Part shown: positions 7,543 to 16,390 of the stretch, in pieces
Layout: every line of letters begins with the position of its first letter
Numbering within the stretch: the first letter of the stretch is position 1
Origin: Gelidibacter sediminis
Lineage (GTDB): Bacteria; Bacteroidota; Bacteroidia; Flavobacteriales; Flavobacteriaceae
NCBI RefSeq assembly: GCF_004364975.1
Contig: NZ_SOBW01000008.1
Coordinates: forward strand, 866,610 to 930,609
Reading direction: 5' to 3'
DNA length: 64,000 bases
Position numbers and translations under genes: made by a program
Notes under the pieces: generated by a model
What the model was told of the DNA's origin: nothing
Databases searched by the model: none
What the model saw: the letters and a program-made list of their open reading frames with translations, nothing else

Positions 7543-8859
7543 ATGAAAAAAACGATTCTTTCTTTAAGTTTATTAACGCTCGTTATGAGTTGTAAAGACG
7601 ACAACCAAAAAATGGTAGAACCAGATGCAAAACAAGATTCCATAGCACTTATTGAGCGTGCTAAGGCTATCCATGAGCGTGTCATTACCTTAGATACGCA
7701 CTGCGACTTTAATGTTGCCAATTTTACAGATGAAACTAATTATACCCAAGATTTATCATCTCAGGTAACACTTCCTAAAATGAGTGAGGGCGGCTTAGAC
7801 GTGGCCTGGTTTATTGTGTATACAGGACAAGATGAATTAACGGACGCAGGATTTAAAAAAGCGCACGAAACCGCCATGGGTAAATTTGATGCTATTCATA
7901 AATTGGTAGATGATATCGCACCAGATGACATAGAGCTGGCAGTAACATCAGATGATGTCAGACGCATTGTAAAATCCGGAAAAAAGGTGGCTATGATCGG
8001 GATTGAAAATGGCTATCCGGTAGGAAAAGATATTGCCAATGTTGAGAAATTTTACAATTTAGGTGGACGCTATATGTCATTGTCACATAATGGTCATAGT
8101 CAATTGAGCGATAGCAATACGGGTGAAGCCGATTCCGTATGGTTACATAATGGTTTAAGTGATTTAGGTAAGAAAGTGATCAAAGAAATGAATCGTTTAG
8201 GGATGATGATTGATGTATCACACCCAAGTAAAGAAGCAATGAAACAAATGATCGAACTGTCAGAGGCCCCAATTATTGCATCTCACTCTTCTGCAAGAGC
8301 TTTGTGCGATCACAGTAGAAATTTAGATGATGAGCAATTGGAGTGGCTTAAAGAAAATGGCGGTGTTGTGCAAACGGTTGCTTTTGCGGCGTATTTGAAT
8401 ACCGAGAAGGCTGAAAAATATGTGGCATTTAAAAAGGAAGTGGCTCTGACAGTCATGGACTCAATGAATGTGGCATATTTGGAATGGAATGATATGAAAG
8501 ATCTTTCGCCAGATGAGCGCGATGCATATTATGCCGTTTTAGATAAAGTAAGACCTATTGTGGATGCGAAGATTAAGGGTATGAAGGATGTTCCTGAAGG
8601 GGTAACAGTTTCAGATTTTGTAGATCATATTGATTATATGGTCAAAAAAATTGGGATTAAGCATGTTGGTATTAGTAGCGACTTTGATGGCGGTGGTGGT
8701 ATTGTCGGTTGGAATGATGCCTCCGAAACCTTTAACGTAACCCTAGAACTCGTAAAGCGTGGCTATACTGAGGAAGAAATTGGAATGCTATGGAGTGGAA
8801 ACTTGTTACGGGTTTTGGACGACGTGCAGGCCTATGCTAAAAGTGTTCAAAAAAGCTAA
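7543..8859 (+). CDS. membrane dipeptidase lipoprotein (peptidase family M19)
   Basis: Zinc dipeptidase of the renal dipeptidase family, predicted to act in the periplasm or at the outer membrane. The signal MKKTILSLSLLTLVMSC carries a lipobox Cys at residue 17. The metal ligands are visible: H53xD55 in DTHCDF, Glu155 in GIENG, His227 in DVSHPS and His248 in ASHSSAR. The Asp in SDFDGGGG near residue 380 completes the site. At 438 residues it fits the flavobacterial members. Likely substrates are short peptides or D-amino-acid dipeptides from the wall or the diet. It appears monocistronic and ends at a clear hairpin terminator. Confidence 0.93.
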   Translation: MKKTILSLSLLTLVMSCKDDNQKMVEPDAKQDSIALIERAKAIHERVITLDTHCDFNVANFTDETNYTQDLSSQVTLPKMSEGGLDVAWFIVYTGQDELTDAGFKKAHETAMGKFDAIHKLVDDIAPDDIELAVTSDDVRRIVKSGKKVAMIGIENGYPVGKDIANVEKFYNLGGRYMSLSHNGHSQLSDSNTGEADSVWLHNGLSDLGKKVIKEMNRLGMMIDVSHPSKEAMKQMIELSEAPIIASHSSARALCDHSRNLDDEQLEWLKENGGVVQTVAFAAYLNTEKAEKYVAFKKEVALTVMDSMNVAYLEWNDMKDLSPDERDAYYAVLDKVRPIVDAKIKGMKDVPEGVTVSDFVDHIDYMVKKIGIKHVGISSDFDGGGGIVGWNDASETFNVTLELVKRGYTEEEIGMLWSGNLLRVLDDVQAYAKSVQKS

Positions 8860-8882
8860 GCCTTACATACATTAGTAATTAC

Positions 8883-8908
8883 AAAAGTCCGCATGATGCG
8901 GACTTTTT
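8883..8908. terminator. bidirectional rho-independent terminator
   Basis: Stem AAAAGTCCGCA / TGCGGACTTTT with loop TGA, with a T run on the plus side and A residues that give T on the other strand. It lies between the convergent dipeptidase and DUF2007 genes. Confidence 0.85.
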
Positions 8909-8929
8909 ATGTTTATAAAAAGAATTACT

Positions 8930-9133
8930 TTACGATTTGTTGCTGGCTATAATTTGCTTTGCTTTATCCGCATCAGCATGAGATACATAAATTTCAATAT
9001 CGCCGTAAATTCCGGGATAAGAAGAATCCGACTTATTCAATTCCTGGTAAGCAATAGCCTCATTTTCTAAAATATTTTTGATTTCCATAATTCTCACCTG
9101 AGAACTTCCTGAATATATTTTTACGTCGCTCAT
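8930..9133 (-). CDS. DUF2007 domain protein
   Basis: 67 residues matching the DUF2007 (putative signal-transducing) pattern. VKIYSGSSQVRIMEIKNILE is followed by a middle strand with YGDIEIYVSHADADKAKQII. The family resembles small ferredoxin-like or ACT-like domains. No biochemical role is known to me. There is no signal peptide, so it is cytosolic. It is single-gene, sharing a terminator with the convergent dipeptidase. Confidence 0.85.
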   Translation of the reverse strand: MSDVKIYSGSSQVRIMEIKNILENEAIAYQELNKSDSSYPGIYGDIEIYVSHADADKAKQIIASNKS

Positions 9134-9289
9134 ATGTTTTAGTTTTAAATATGTGATTATCTTTCTAAGTTAAGGAAAAAAAAGGAAAGTATCTCAATTG
9201 TAACGCTGACAGCATACTGTTAAAAATAATGAGAGATTTATAGTTTAAAATGGATGTTATTTGTGCTGATGTGTAGGGAATATGATCCT

Positions 9290-9330
9290 AAAAACAAAAA
9301 CCAGTGTCTGTGAGAAACACTAACACTGGT
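9290..9330 (-). terminator. rho-independent terminator of the 2-oxoacid dehydrogenase E1 gene
   Basis: ACCAGTGT (9300-9307) pairs with ACACTGGT (9323-9330). On the minus strand the hairpin is followed by a T-rich run opposite AAAAACAAAAA. It lies 24 bases past the E1 stop. Confidence 0.8.
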
Positions 9331-9353
9331 ATAATTTTAAATTAATATCTTGT

Positions 9354-11354
9354 CTAGTACGCTAATACAGCACGTAATGCCGCTTCAAATTTCCCTTTAG
9401 CCAAATATTGATCTTCCAGTTGGTTGATGAACGGAATTGGGGTTTCCATACTAGCGACACGTTTAACCGGTGCGTCTAAATATTCGAAACACTGTTCCAT
9501 GAGCATCGCACTTAAGTCGCTCGCAATTCCACCAAACATAGAATCCTCTTGTAGTATAATGGCGCGGCCTGTTTTTTTAACAGAGTTAAAAATAGCTTCA
9601 GAATCTAAAGGCTGCAAGGTCCTTAAATCGATAAGATCAGCTTTAACATCTTCATTTTTCGACAATGTATCGAGTGCCCAATGTACTCCTGCTCCATATG
9701 TGATAATCGTAATGTCATTGCCTTCTTTTAATAATGCTGCTTTACCAAACGGAATGGTAAAATAATCAGTCGGTACGTCTTGGCGAATACTTCTGTACAA
9801 CGCCTTATGTTCAAAAAACAACACCGGATTTGGGTCGTTTATAGCTGTGTTCAACAAGCCTTTGGCATCATAGGGGAATGCAGGATAGACCACTTTTAAA
9901 CCAGGGGTCTTCGTAAACCAAGCTTCATTGGTTTGCGAGTGGAATGGCCCGGCAGCAACGCCTGCGCCGCAAGGCATTCTAATGACTACATCAGCCTTTT
10001 CATTCCATCGGTAATGCGATTTTGCTAAATAATTGACAATTGGGTTGAAACCTGAACTCACAAAATCGGCAAATTGCATCTCAACAATGGCTTTCATTCC
10101 TGCAATAGATAACCCCATGGCTGTCTCCACAATGGCGGATTCGCATATTGGTGTATTGCGCACGCGCTCCTTTCCAAATTCGGCTACAAAGCCTTCTGTT
10201 ATTTTAAATGCACCACCGTATTCTGCAATATCCTGACCCATTATCACGAGGTCTCTATGGCGTTTCATACTCTGTCTTAATCCTTGAGAAATGGCATCGA
10301 TAAATCGAATATCTTCACTGTTTGACTTTGGTTCAACATGCTGATAATCAAACTCTGCGTAGACATCATTTAATTCAACGCTTTCATCGGCTTTGATAGT
10401 TTCCTCTGCGCTTGCAGCTTGTAGAGCGACATCAATTTCTGCTTTAATGGTGCTTTGAAATTGATTGTCTTGTGCCGTTGTTAAAACGCCTAAATTAAAC
10501 AGGTAATTTCTATAATTATTAATAGGATCTTTAGCTTCCCATTCTTTTATTAGTTCAGTAGGTACATATTTTGTGCCACTAGCCTCCTCATGGCCACGCA
10601 TTCTAAATGTTTTAAATTCAATAAGTATAGGACGTGGACGCTTACGCACACTCTCGGCCAGTTTGAGTACTTTGCCATACACTTCAAGGATATTATTTCC
10701 ATCTAAAATGAATGAATCAATGCCATAGCCTTTACCTCTATCGGCTAAATCTTTACAAAAATATTGTTCGCTGGTAGGTGTCGATAGACCATAGCCGTTA
10801 TTTTCAATACAAAATATAACGGGTAATTGCCAAACGGCAGCCACGTTTAAAGCTTCGTGAAAATCGCCCTCACTAGTTCCTCCTTCTCCAGTAAACACCG
10901 CGGTTACTTGGTTTTTATTCTTGAGTTTGCTCGCAAGTGCGATACCGTCAGCAACGCCCAATTGCGGCCCCAAATGAGAAATCATTCCCACAATATGGTA
11001 TTCCTGTGTTCCAAAATGGAAAGAGCGATCACGACCCTTAGTAAAGCCATTTGCTTTGCCTTGCCATTGACTGAAAAGGCGTTGCAAAGGGATTTCGCGT
11101 GTGGTAAACACACCTAAATTACGATGCATAGGCAAGATATATTCGTCTGACTGCAACGCCATGGTAACACCAACCGAAATTGCCTCTTGCCCAATTCCTG
11201 AAAACCATTTTGAAACTTTACCCTGACGGAGTAGTATTAACATCTTTTCTTCTATCAATCTAGGCTTCAGCATAGTTTTGTAGAGTTGAAGAAGTGTTTT
11301 GTTATCGAGATTCTTCCTATCGTAATGAATCGCGCTTTTAATGGATGATAACAT
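9354..11354 (-). CDS. 2-oxoisovalerate (branched-chain 2-oxoacid) dehydrogenase E1, fused alpha-beta
   Basis: Thiamine-diphosphate-dependent decarboxylase component of a 2-oxoacid dehydrogenase complex. Residues ~1-320 are the E1 alpha domain, with the TPP/Mg motif beginning GEGGTSEGDFHEALN and ending in ENNGYG. Residues ~345-666 are the E1 beta domain, with IMGQDIAEYGGAF, TPICESAIVETAMG and MQFADF. In most bacteria these are two genes; the fusion is frequent in Bacteroidota. It is not joined to E2 or E3, which must be elsewhere. In Flavobacteriaceae such an E1 supplies branched acyl-CoA primers for iso-fatty acids, which is the likely but inferred role. It has its own -7 box and terminator. 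Confidence 0.9.
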   Translation of the reverse strand: MLSSIKSAIHYDRKNLDNKTLLQLYKTMLKPRLIEEKMLILLRQGKVSKWFSGIGQEAISVGVTMALQSDEYILPMHRNLGVFTTREIPLQRLFSQWQGKANGFTKGRDRSFHFGTQEYHIVGMISHLGPQLGVADGIALASKLKNKNQVTAVFTGEGGTSEGDFHEALNVAAVWQLPVIFCIENNGYGLSTPTSEQYFCKDLADRGKGYGIDSFILDGNNILEVYGKVLKLAESVRKRPRPILIEFKTFRMRGHEEASGTKYVPTELIKEWEAKDPINNYRNYLFNLGVLTTAQDNQFQSTIKAEIDVALQAASAEETIKADESVELNDVYAEFDYQHVEPKSNSEDIRFIDAISQGLRQSMKRHRDLVIMGQDIAEYGGAFKITEGFVAEFGKERVRNTPICESAIVETAMGLSIAGMKAIVEMQFADFVSSGFNPIVNYLAKSHYRWNEKADVVIRMPCGAGVAAGPFHSQTNEAWFTKTPGLKVVYPAFPYDAKGLLNTAINDPNPVLFFEHKALYRSIRQDVPTDYFTIPFGKAALLKEGNDITIITYGAGVHWALDTLSKNEDVKADLIDLRTLQPLDSEAIFNSVKKTGRAIILQEDSMFGGIASDLSAMLMEQCFEYLDAPVKRVASMETPIPFINQLEDQYLAKGKFEAALRAVLAY

Positions 11355-11374
11355 AAGGTTAGCGGTTTAATTCT

Positions 11375-11382
11375 CAAATGTA
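11375..11382 (-). promoter_or_regulatory. candidate -7 promoter box of the E1 gene
   Basis: TACATTTG on the minus strand, about 20 bases before the start codon, matches TAnnTTTG. Confidence 0.4.
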
Positions 11383-11437
11383 AATAAAAATCGATAGAAT
11401 GACTCTAATCGTTCATTTTTTTACCGTAATAAAGCAC

Positions 11438-11467
11438 TTAGGATTTACAGTATTTTAGTTACTTTTG
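11438..11467 (+). promoter_or_regulatory. candidate promoter of the 2-oxoglutarate oxygenase gene
   Basis: TTA (11438-11440), a 19-base spacer, then TACTTTTG (11460-11467). The -7 box matches TAnnTTTG exactly and the -33 TTG has one change. The start codon is 34 bases downstream. Confidence 0.5.
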
Positions 11468-11501
11468 TGATAAAGCAATTAAACCTAAAACAGATATAGC
11501 A

Positions 11502-12452
11502 ATGAATGTGATACCAAGTGTAAATCTTAAGGATTTTGTATCAGGAGATCCAATAAGGAAACAAAAGTTTATTGACGAAATTGGTAAAGCCTATGAAGAA
11601 ATTGGTTTTGTGGCCTTAAAAGGACATTTTCTAGATGATTCATTGGTAGATGATCTCTATGGAGAGGTTAAAAATTTCTTTTCGTTACCAACAGAAGTCA
11701 AACAGAAATATGAAATTCCAGGAATTGGAGGTCAGCGTGGCTATGTGTCATTTGGTAAAGAAAGTGCAAAGGGCCAGAAGCAAGGCGATTTAAAGGAGTT
11801 CTGGCATTTTGGCCAATATGTAGAAGATGATCCTGTGCGTGCTAAAGAATATCCTGAAAACGTTCAAGTAACTGAGTTGCCTAGGTTTAATGAAGTTGGA
11901 AAAGAGGCTTATATCATGTTAGAAAAAACTGCTAAGTATGTACTCAGAGCTTTAGCTCTTCATTTAGATTTAGAGGAAACATATTTTGATAATTACATAC
12001 ACAATGGCAACTCTATATTAAGACCTATCCACTACCCACCTATTCTTGAAGAGCCAAAAGATGCTGTACGTGCCGCAGCGCATGGCGACATTAATTTGAT
12101 TACGCTACTTATGGGCGCACAAGGGCGAGGATTGCAGGTTCAAAATCATAAAGGTGAATGGTTAGATGCCATTGCAGAACCTGATGAATTGATGATTAAT
12201 GTTGGCGATATGCTTTCAAGACATACCAACAATAAATTGAAATCGACAATACACCGTGTGGTTAATCCACCAAGAGAGTTATGGGGAACCTCACGATATT
12301 CCATCCCATTTTTTATGCATCCTATCAGTGAAATGAAATTGGATGTTTTAGATAGTTGTATAGATGAAAATAATCCGAAGCAATATGATGATATAACGGC
12401 AGGTGAGTTTTTGACGGAACGTCTCATTGAACTTGGTTTAATCAAAAAATAA
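11502..12452 (+). CDS. Fe(II)/2-oxoglutarate-dependent oxygenase, isopenicillin N synthase family
   Basis: 316-residue non-haem iron oxygenase. The N-terminal DIOX_N region has GFVALKGH and ends in the family's GQRGYVSFGKE segment. The jelly-roll core shows the iron triad His194-x-Asp196 (HGDINLITLL) and His251 (STIHRVVNP). The R265-Y-S267 motif binds the 2-oxoglutarate carboxylate, so the co-substrate is probably 2-oxoglutarate rather than the IPNS peptide. The substrate is unknown. It is divergent from the E1 gene, with facing -7 boxes. A 63-base gap precedes the SUI1 gene, so it may lead that operon. The function beyond hydroxylation or desaturation cannot be set. Confidence 0.88.
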   Translation: MNVIPSVNLKDFVSGDPIRKQKFIDEIGKAYEEIGFVALKGHFLDDSLVDDLYGEVKNFFSLPTEVKQKYEIPGIGGQRGYVSFGKESAKGQKQGDLKEFWHFGQYVEDDPVRAKEYPENVQVTELPRFNEVGKEAYIMLEKTAKYVLRALALHLDLEETYFDNYIHNGNSILRPIHYPPILEEPKDAVRAAAHGDINLITLLMGAQGRGLQVQNHKGEWLDAIAEPDELMINVGDMLSRHTNNKLKSTIHRVVNPPRELWGTSRYSIPFFMHPISEMKLDVLDSCIDENNPKQYDDITAGEFLTERLIELGLIKK

Positions 12453-12515
12453 TGATTCAAGATCATTTAAAAGTATTCATACTTAATTTCACAACTCATA
12501 GAAGACTGATACGAT

Positions 12516-12839
12516 ATGGATTTAGAAGATCAACTTAAAAAGTTGTTTCCTGAACATACACCAGAAGAAACACCAGAGGACAAACCTTCCAACATATGGT
12601 TGCAAGATGAACCTATCCTCTGCAAATATGAGAAAAGAAAAGGAAAACCGATTACTATTTTAGAAGGGTATACAGGTGCAACGGAAGATTTTAAAACTCT
12701 AGCTAAAGAGTTAAAGACAACATTAAGTGTTGGGGGTAGTTTTAAGGATGACAAAATCATTATTCAAGGTGATTACAGAGATAAAATTATGGCACTGCTT
12801 AAAGAAAAGGGGTTTGCTGTAAAACGTGTAGGAGGCTGA
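12516..12839 (+). CDS. SUI1/eIF1-like translation factor (YciH family)
   Basis: 107 residues. The C-terminal ~70 form a SUI1 domain: KRKGKPITILEGYTG, KTLAKELKTTLSVGGS and KIIIQGDYRDKIMALLKEKG, matching eIF1 and bacterial YciH. The N-terminal ~30 residues are acidic and variable. eIF1 governs start-codon choice; bacterial homologues have been linked to initiation fidelity or inhibition, but their role is unsettled. The TGA stop overlaps the ATG of the next gene (TGATG), strongly suggesting translational coupling. Confidence 0.92.
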   Translation: MDLEDQLKKLFPEHTPEETPEDKPSNIWLQDEPILCKYEKRKGKPITILEGYTGATEDFKTLAKELKTTLSVGGSFKDDKIIIQGDYRDKIMALLKEKGFAVKRVGG

Positions 12840-13768
12840 TGGCTTCTAAAACATTACATATCACTAATGGTAATCAGCTCACTGATTATTTAAAAAAGCT
12901 CAAGTATGCCGGCCATTTTCTGACTTGGCAAGAAATGCTTTGTGAAGGCCCTACTATTGAACATATCGCATCACGAGCGTTTTATAATTTAAGGAAGGAA
13001 TTTTTACAAGAGTGTTATGATATTGAAATCAATAAGGAGGAGCTTATTGAAGAAATGGATATTTTGAATCATATAGAACAGTTTGATGAAATCATCTTAT
13101 GGTTTGAATATGATTTGTTTTGCCATATCAACCTAATAGCAGTGATGAATCTCCTCAGGCAAAAGGGCATTGAGCTTCCACTCTACTTGGTATGTAGTGG
13201 CCGGGTAAAGGGAGAAAAGGAACTCAAAGCATTGGGAGAATTAACGCCAGAACAGCTCCAAAAACACTATACTGAAAGAATTAAGTTAACAGAAATTGAT
13301 AAGGATTTAATGCGTTCTTTGTGGCGCATCTATTGTGGCAAAGACCATAACCTTTTTAAACCCTTTATTGTTCAAAATTCATCATTCCCTTATTTAAGCA
13401 ATTGTTTAAGAGCGCATTTAGAGCGGTTTCCAGATTCAAAAACCGGCCTATCTACACTCGAGACCCATACACTTAAAATGATTGCAGACCACAACATCAA
13501 ATCCACACGTCATTTATTAGGATACATCCTCAATTTTCAAGGCTACTATGGCTTTGGAGACCTTCAAATTAATAGGATGATTTCACTTTTGGAAATATTT
13601 TATGTACAACTGGACGATCGTCTTGTCCTAAACGAAAAAGGAAGACAAGCCATTGAACATGCTCATGATTTTTCCTCAGAACTCCAATCTCCGATGGTAT
13701 TTGGAGGGGTAAAAAAATTAGATTTTCAGTTCAGTAAAACTGAGAATAAACTTATAAACACAGTATAA
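12839..13768 (+). CDS. DUF1835 domain protein
   Basis: 309 residues. The N-terminal half begins KTLHITNGNQLTDYLK, followed by WQEMLCEGP and FDEIILWFEYDLFCHINLIAVMN, the signature of DUF1835. The C-terminal half is helical with a winged-helix-like appearance (FGDLQINRMISLLE). There is no signal peptide or membrane segment. Both ends overlap their neighbours by one base (TGATG at the start, TAATG at the end), so the three genes of this block are probably made in fixed ratio. The function is unknown. Confidence 0.85.
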   Translation: MASKTLHITNGNQLTDYLKKLKYAGHFLTWQEMLCEGPTIEHIASRAFYNLRKEFLQECYDIEINKEELIEEMDILNHIEQFDEIILWFEYDLFCHINLIAVMNLLRQKGIELPLYLVCSGRVKGEKELKALGELTPEQLQKHYTERIKLTEIDKDLMRSLWRIYCGKDHNLFKPFIVQNSSFPYLSNCLRAHLERFPDSKTGLSTLETHTLKMIADHNIKSTRHLLGYILNFQGYYGFGDLQINRMISLLEIFYVQLDDRLVLNEKGRQAIEHAHDFSSELQSPMVFGGVKKLDFQFSKTENKLINTV

Positions 13769-14637
13769 TGGCGATAGCGGCTTCAGAACTCATATTAAAT
13801 CCAGACGGTAGTGTGTACCACCTTAACCTGAGACCAGAACATATGGCAAGCACAATCATCACCGTGGGAGACCCAGATCGTGTTGATAGTGTTACCGAGC
13901 ATTTTGACACTGTCGAATTTCAAACTCGAAAAAGAGAATTTCATACTCAAACGGGTAGCTATAAGGGCAAACGTATTACTGTAATTTCTACTGGTATTGG
14001 TACAGATAATATTGATATTGTTCTTAATGAATTGGATGCACTTGTCAATATCGATTTAAAAACAAGGACGCTTAAGAAAGATCTGACTACTTTGGATATT
14101 ATCAGAATTGGCACATCTGGCTCAATTCAAAAGGAAATTCCGATAGATACATTTTTGATAAGTGAATTCGCTGCAGGGTTTGATAGCTTATTGCACTTTT
14201 ATAAAAACGAAGGTATACAAGATTTTGAGATGTCTGAGGCACTCGTTAAACACACTAATTGGAGTCCTTTAAAATCAAAGCCCTATATTGTCAAGTGTAA
14301 TACTGACTTAATGGCAAAATTCAGTTCAGATCAAACCATAAAAGGTTTTACGGCTACTAATGTCGGGTTTTATGGGCCTCAAGGGAGAGTGTTGAGATTG
14401 CCGGTTCAGGATGAGAGCCTTAACGACAAATTAGCGCATTTTAATTACAAGAATAGATTTATTACAAATCTTGAGATGGAAACGGCTGGCATTTACGCGC
14501 TTTCAACACTTTTAGGACATAGAGCTTTATCGATGAATGCTATTATTGCCAATAGAGCTACGGGAGAATTCAGCAAAAATCCGTCAGAGATTGTTAACGC
14601 TTTAATAAGTTATACTTTAGAAAAATTAGTACAGTAA
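13768..14637 (+). CDS. nucleoside phosphorylase (purine/uridine phosphorylase superfamily)
   Basis: 289 residues. The phosphorylase superfamily signature is clear: VGDPDRVDSVTEHFD near residue 33, a GTDNIDIVLNELDAL segment, RIGTSGSIQ near residue 111 and NLEMETAGIYALSTLLGH near residue 231, whose MET motif binds the ribose. It should split a nucleoside with phosphate into base and ribose-1-phosphate in salvage. Uridine is the best guess from the GDPDR start, but the base specificity is not certain. The start is coupled to DUF1835 through TAATG. Confidence 0.88.
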   Translation: MAIAASELILNPDGSVYHLNLRPEHMASTIITVGDPDRVDSVTEHFDTVEFQTRKREFHTQTGSYKGKRITVISTGIGTDNIDIVLNELDALVNIDLKTRTLKKDLTTLDIIRIGTSGSIQKEIPIDTFLISEFAAGFDSLLHFYKNEGIQDFEMSEALVKHTNWSPLKSKPYIVKCNTDLMAKFSSDQTIKGFTATNVGFYGPQGRVLRLPVQDESLNDKLAHFNYKNRFITNLEMETAGIYALSTLLGHRALSMNAIIANRATGEFSKNPSEIVNALISYTLEKLVQ

Positions 14638-14718
14638 CAGATTGCAGAAAAGCAATAATCTAAATAACAAAACAAACTTCTACGAGCAGAACTTGTAAGA
14701 AGTATAACATGATTCTTA

Positions 14719-15573
14719 ATGAAGACAGTAAAAATTGGTGGTGTACCGGAACATTTCAATTTGGCGTGGTATTTAACGTTGAAGGATGGCGAATATAAAG
14801 ACGAAAACATCAATTTGCGTTGGCAGGATTACTATGGTGGCACTGGTGCTATGACTGAAGCCTTGAGAAACGGCGATATTGATATTGCGGTGATTTTGAC
14901 CGAAGGAATTGTGAAGGATATAGCAGAAGGAAACCCGAGTAAAATTGTGCAGGTTTTTGTTGAGACACCACTCATTTGGGGCATTCATGTGGCGGAAGGT
15001 TCAGAGTTCAAAGCTATAGACCAATTAAAAGGCAAACGTTGCGCCATTAGTAGATATGGTTCTGGATCTCATTTAATGGCTTATATCAATGCTGAAAATA
15101 ATGATTGGAATCTAGAAACTGATTTGCGATTTGAAGTAGTGCAAGATTTGGAAGGTGCCGTAAAGGCCCTCAGTAATGGCGAGGCTGACTACTTTATGTG
15201 GGAGAAATTTATGACCAAACCTATTGTAGACTCTGGCGTTTTTAGACGTATTGCCAATTGCCCAACCCCATGGCCTTGTTTTGTAATTGCTGTCAGAAAT
15301 GAATTTCTGGAGGCTAATGAGAATATTGTGAAGATTATTCTTGAAATCATTAATAATACCACTATTGATTTTAAGGAGATCCCTAGTATTGATCGGATGA
15401 TTGCCAATAGATATGCGCTAGAATTAGAAGATGTGCAAGAATGGCTTTCTTTAACAGAATGGTCTCAACGCCATTTGGATGAAGCTACAGTTACCAAAGT
15501 TCAGCAAAAACTCATGAAACTGGACATTCTCTCTGAGCAACTTCCTTATAAGCAAATTGTCAAAAATGTTTAG
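14719..15573 (+). CDS. cytosolic periplasmic-binding-protein-fold protein (NMT1/SsuA-like), orphan
   Basis: 284 residues with a type 2 substrate-binding fold like nitrate/taurine/thiamine-precursor binding proteins: VGGVPEHF-like strand 1 (IGGVPEHFNLAW), GTGAMTEALRNGDIDIAV, KGKRCAISRYGSGSH and SNGEADYFMWEKF. The last ~50 residues form a helical region. There is no signal peptide or lipobox: the protein starts MKTVKIGG, directly in the first strand. No permease or ATPase gene lies nearby. It could be a cytosolic ligand sensor or an enzyme on this fold (as Thi5 and MqnA/MqnD are). It lies 81 bases after the phosphorylase, perhaps in the same unit. Confidence 0.75.
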   Translation: MKTVKIGGVPEHFNLAWYLTLKDGEYKDENINLRWQDYYGGTGAMTEALRNGDIDIAVILTEGIVKDIAEGNPSKIVQVFVETPLIWGIHVAEGSEFKAIDQLKGKRCAISRYGSGSHLMAYINAENNDWNLETDLRFEVVQDLEGAVKALSNGEADYFMWEKFMTKPIVDSGVFRRIANCPTPWPCFVIAVRNEFLEANENIVKIILEIINNTTIDFKEIPSIDRMIANRYALELEDVQEWLSLTEWSQRHLDEATVTKVQQKLMKLDILSEQLPYKQIVKNV

Positions 15574-15608
15574 AACAACAGCATGTTGAGATAACAAAAC
15601 AACTGGCA

Positions 15609-16274
15609 TTACCATTCTATAATTGGCAAACCTTGCCGCTCAAGCTCCGCATTTGTTTGGCTAAAACAGCCATTTCCAAACCAATAGCCTCTATTGGCGC
15701 TCAGCGGTGATGGGTGTCCAGAACTGATGATGTGGTGTTTTGACTTCTCTATAAATTTAGTTTTTTGTTTGGCAAAGCTACCCCACAATAGAAAAATAAG
15801 ACCGTGTTTTTGGTCGCTTAGCGTTTTAATTACCGCATTGGTAAAAGTTTCCCATCCTTTATTTTGATGACTCCCCGCAAGACCTTCTCTCACGGTAAGG
15901 GTTGCATTTAACATTAATACGCCTTGCTTTGCCCACGATTCTAAATTTCCAGAAATTGGATAGGCTTTGTTGACATCGGTTTCAAGCTCCTTAAAAATAT
16001 TTCTAAGAGATGGTGGGTGTATAATGTCATCATTCACTGAAAAACACAAACCATTGGCCTGTCCTGCACCATGATATGGATCTTGTCCAATGATTACCAC
16101 TTTGACATCCTTAAATGAACACCAATTAAAAGCATTGAATATGGCTTCTGGTTTTGGGTAACATTGATATGTTTCATATTCTGTTGCAACAAATTCTTTT
16201 AAAGCTTCAAAATATGGCTTTTCTAATTCGTGTTGTAAATGGCTTTTCCAGCTTGGAGGTAGGTTGAATTCCAT
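15609..16274 (-). CDS. ung: uracil-DNA glycosylase, family 1
   Basis: Removes uracil from DNA to start base-excision repair. The water-activating motif GQDPYHG is at residues 63-69, with the catalytic Asp at 65. The DNA-intercalation motif HPSPLS is at 187-192. MLNATLTVREGLAGSH and the LLWGSFA strand match UNG precisely. The 221-residue length is normal. It is convergent with the orphan binding protein and divergent from mutS2. Confidence 0.97.
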   Translation of the reverse strand: MEFNLPPSWKSHLQHELEKPYFEALKEFVATEYETYQCYPKPEAIFNAFNWCSFKDVKVVIIGQDPYHGAGQANGLCFSVNDDIIHPPSLRNIFKELETDVNKAYPISGNLESWAKQGVLMLNATLTVREGLAGSHQNKGWETFTNAVIKTLSDQKHGLIFLLWGSFAKQKTKFIEKSKHHIISSGHPSPLSANRGYWFGNGCFSQTNAELERQGLPIIEW

Positions 16275-16353
16275 ATATTTATATATACTTTGAATAAAAA
16301 TAGGTTGATTTTTGGTTCTAGTAAAATATCTATCTGAAAACTTTAATTTTCCT

Positions 16354-16361
16354 TAAATTTG
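16354..16361 (+). promoter_or_regulatory. candidate -7 promoter box of mutS2
   Basis: TAAATTTG matches TAnnTTTG; CTG lies 17 bases upstream as a weak -33 match. The start codon is 29 bases downstream. Confidence 0.45.
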
Positions 16362-16390
16362 AACATATTTAAAGATCTACATAAAAGCGA

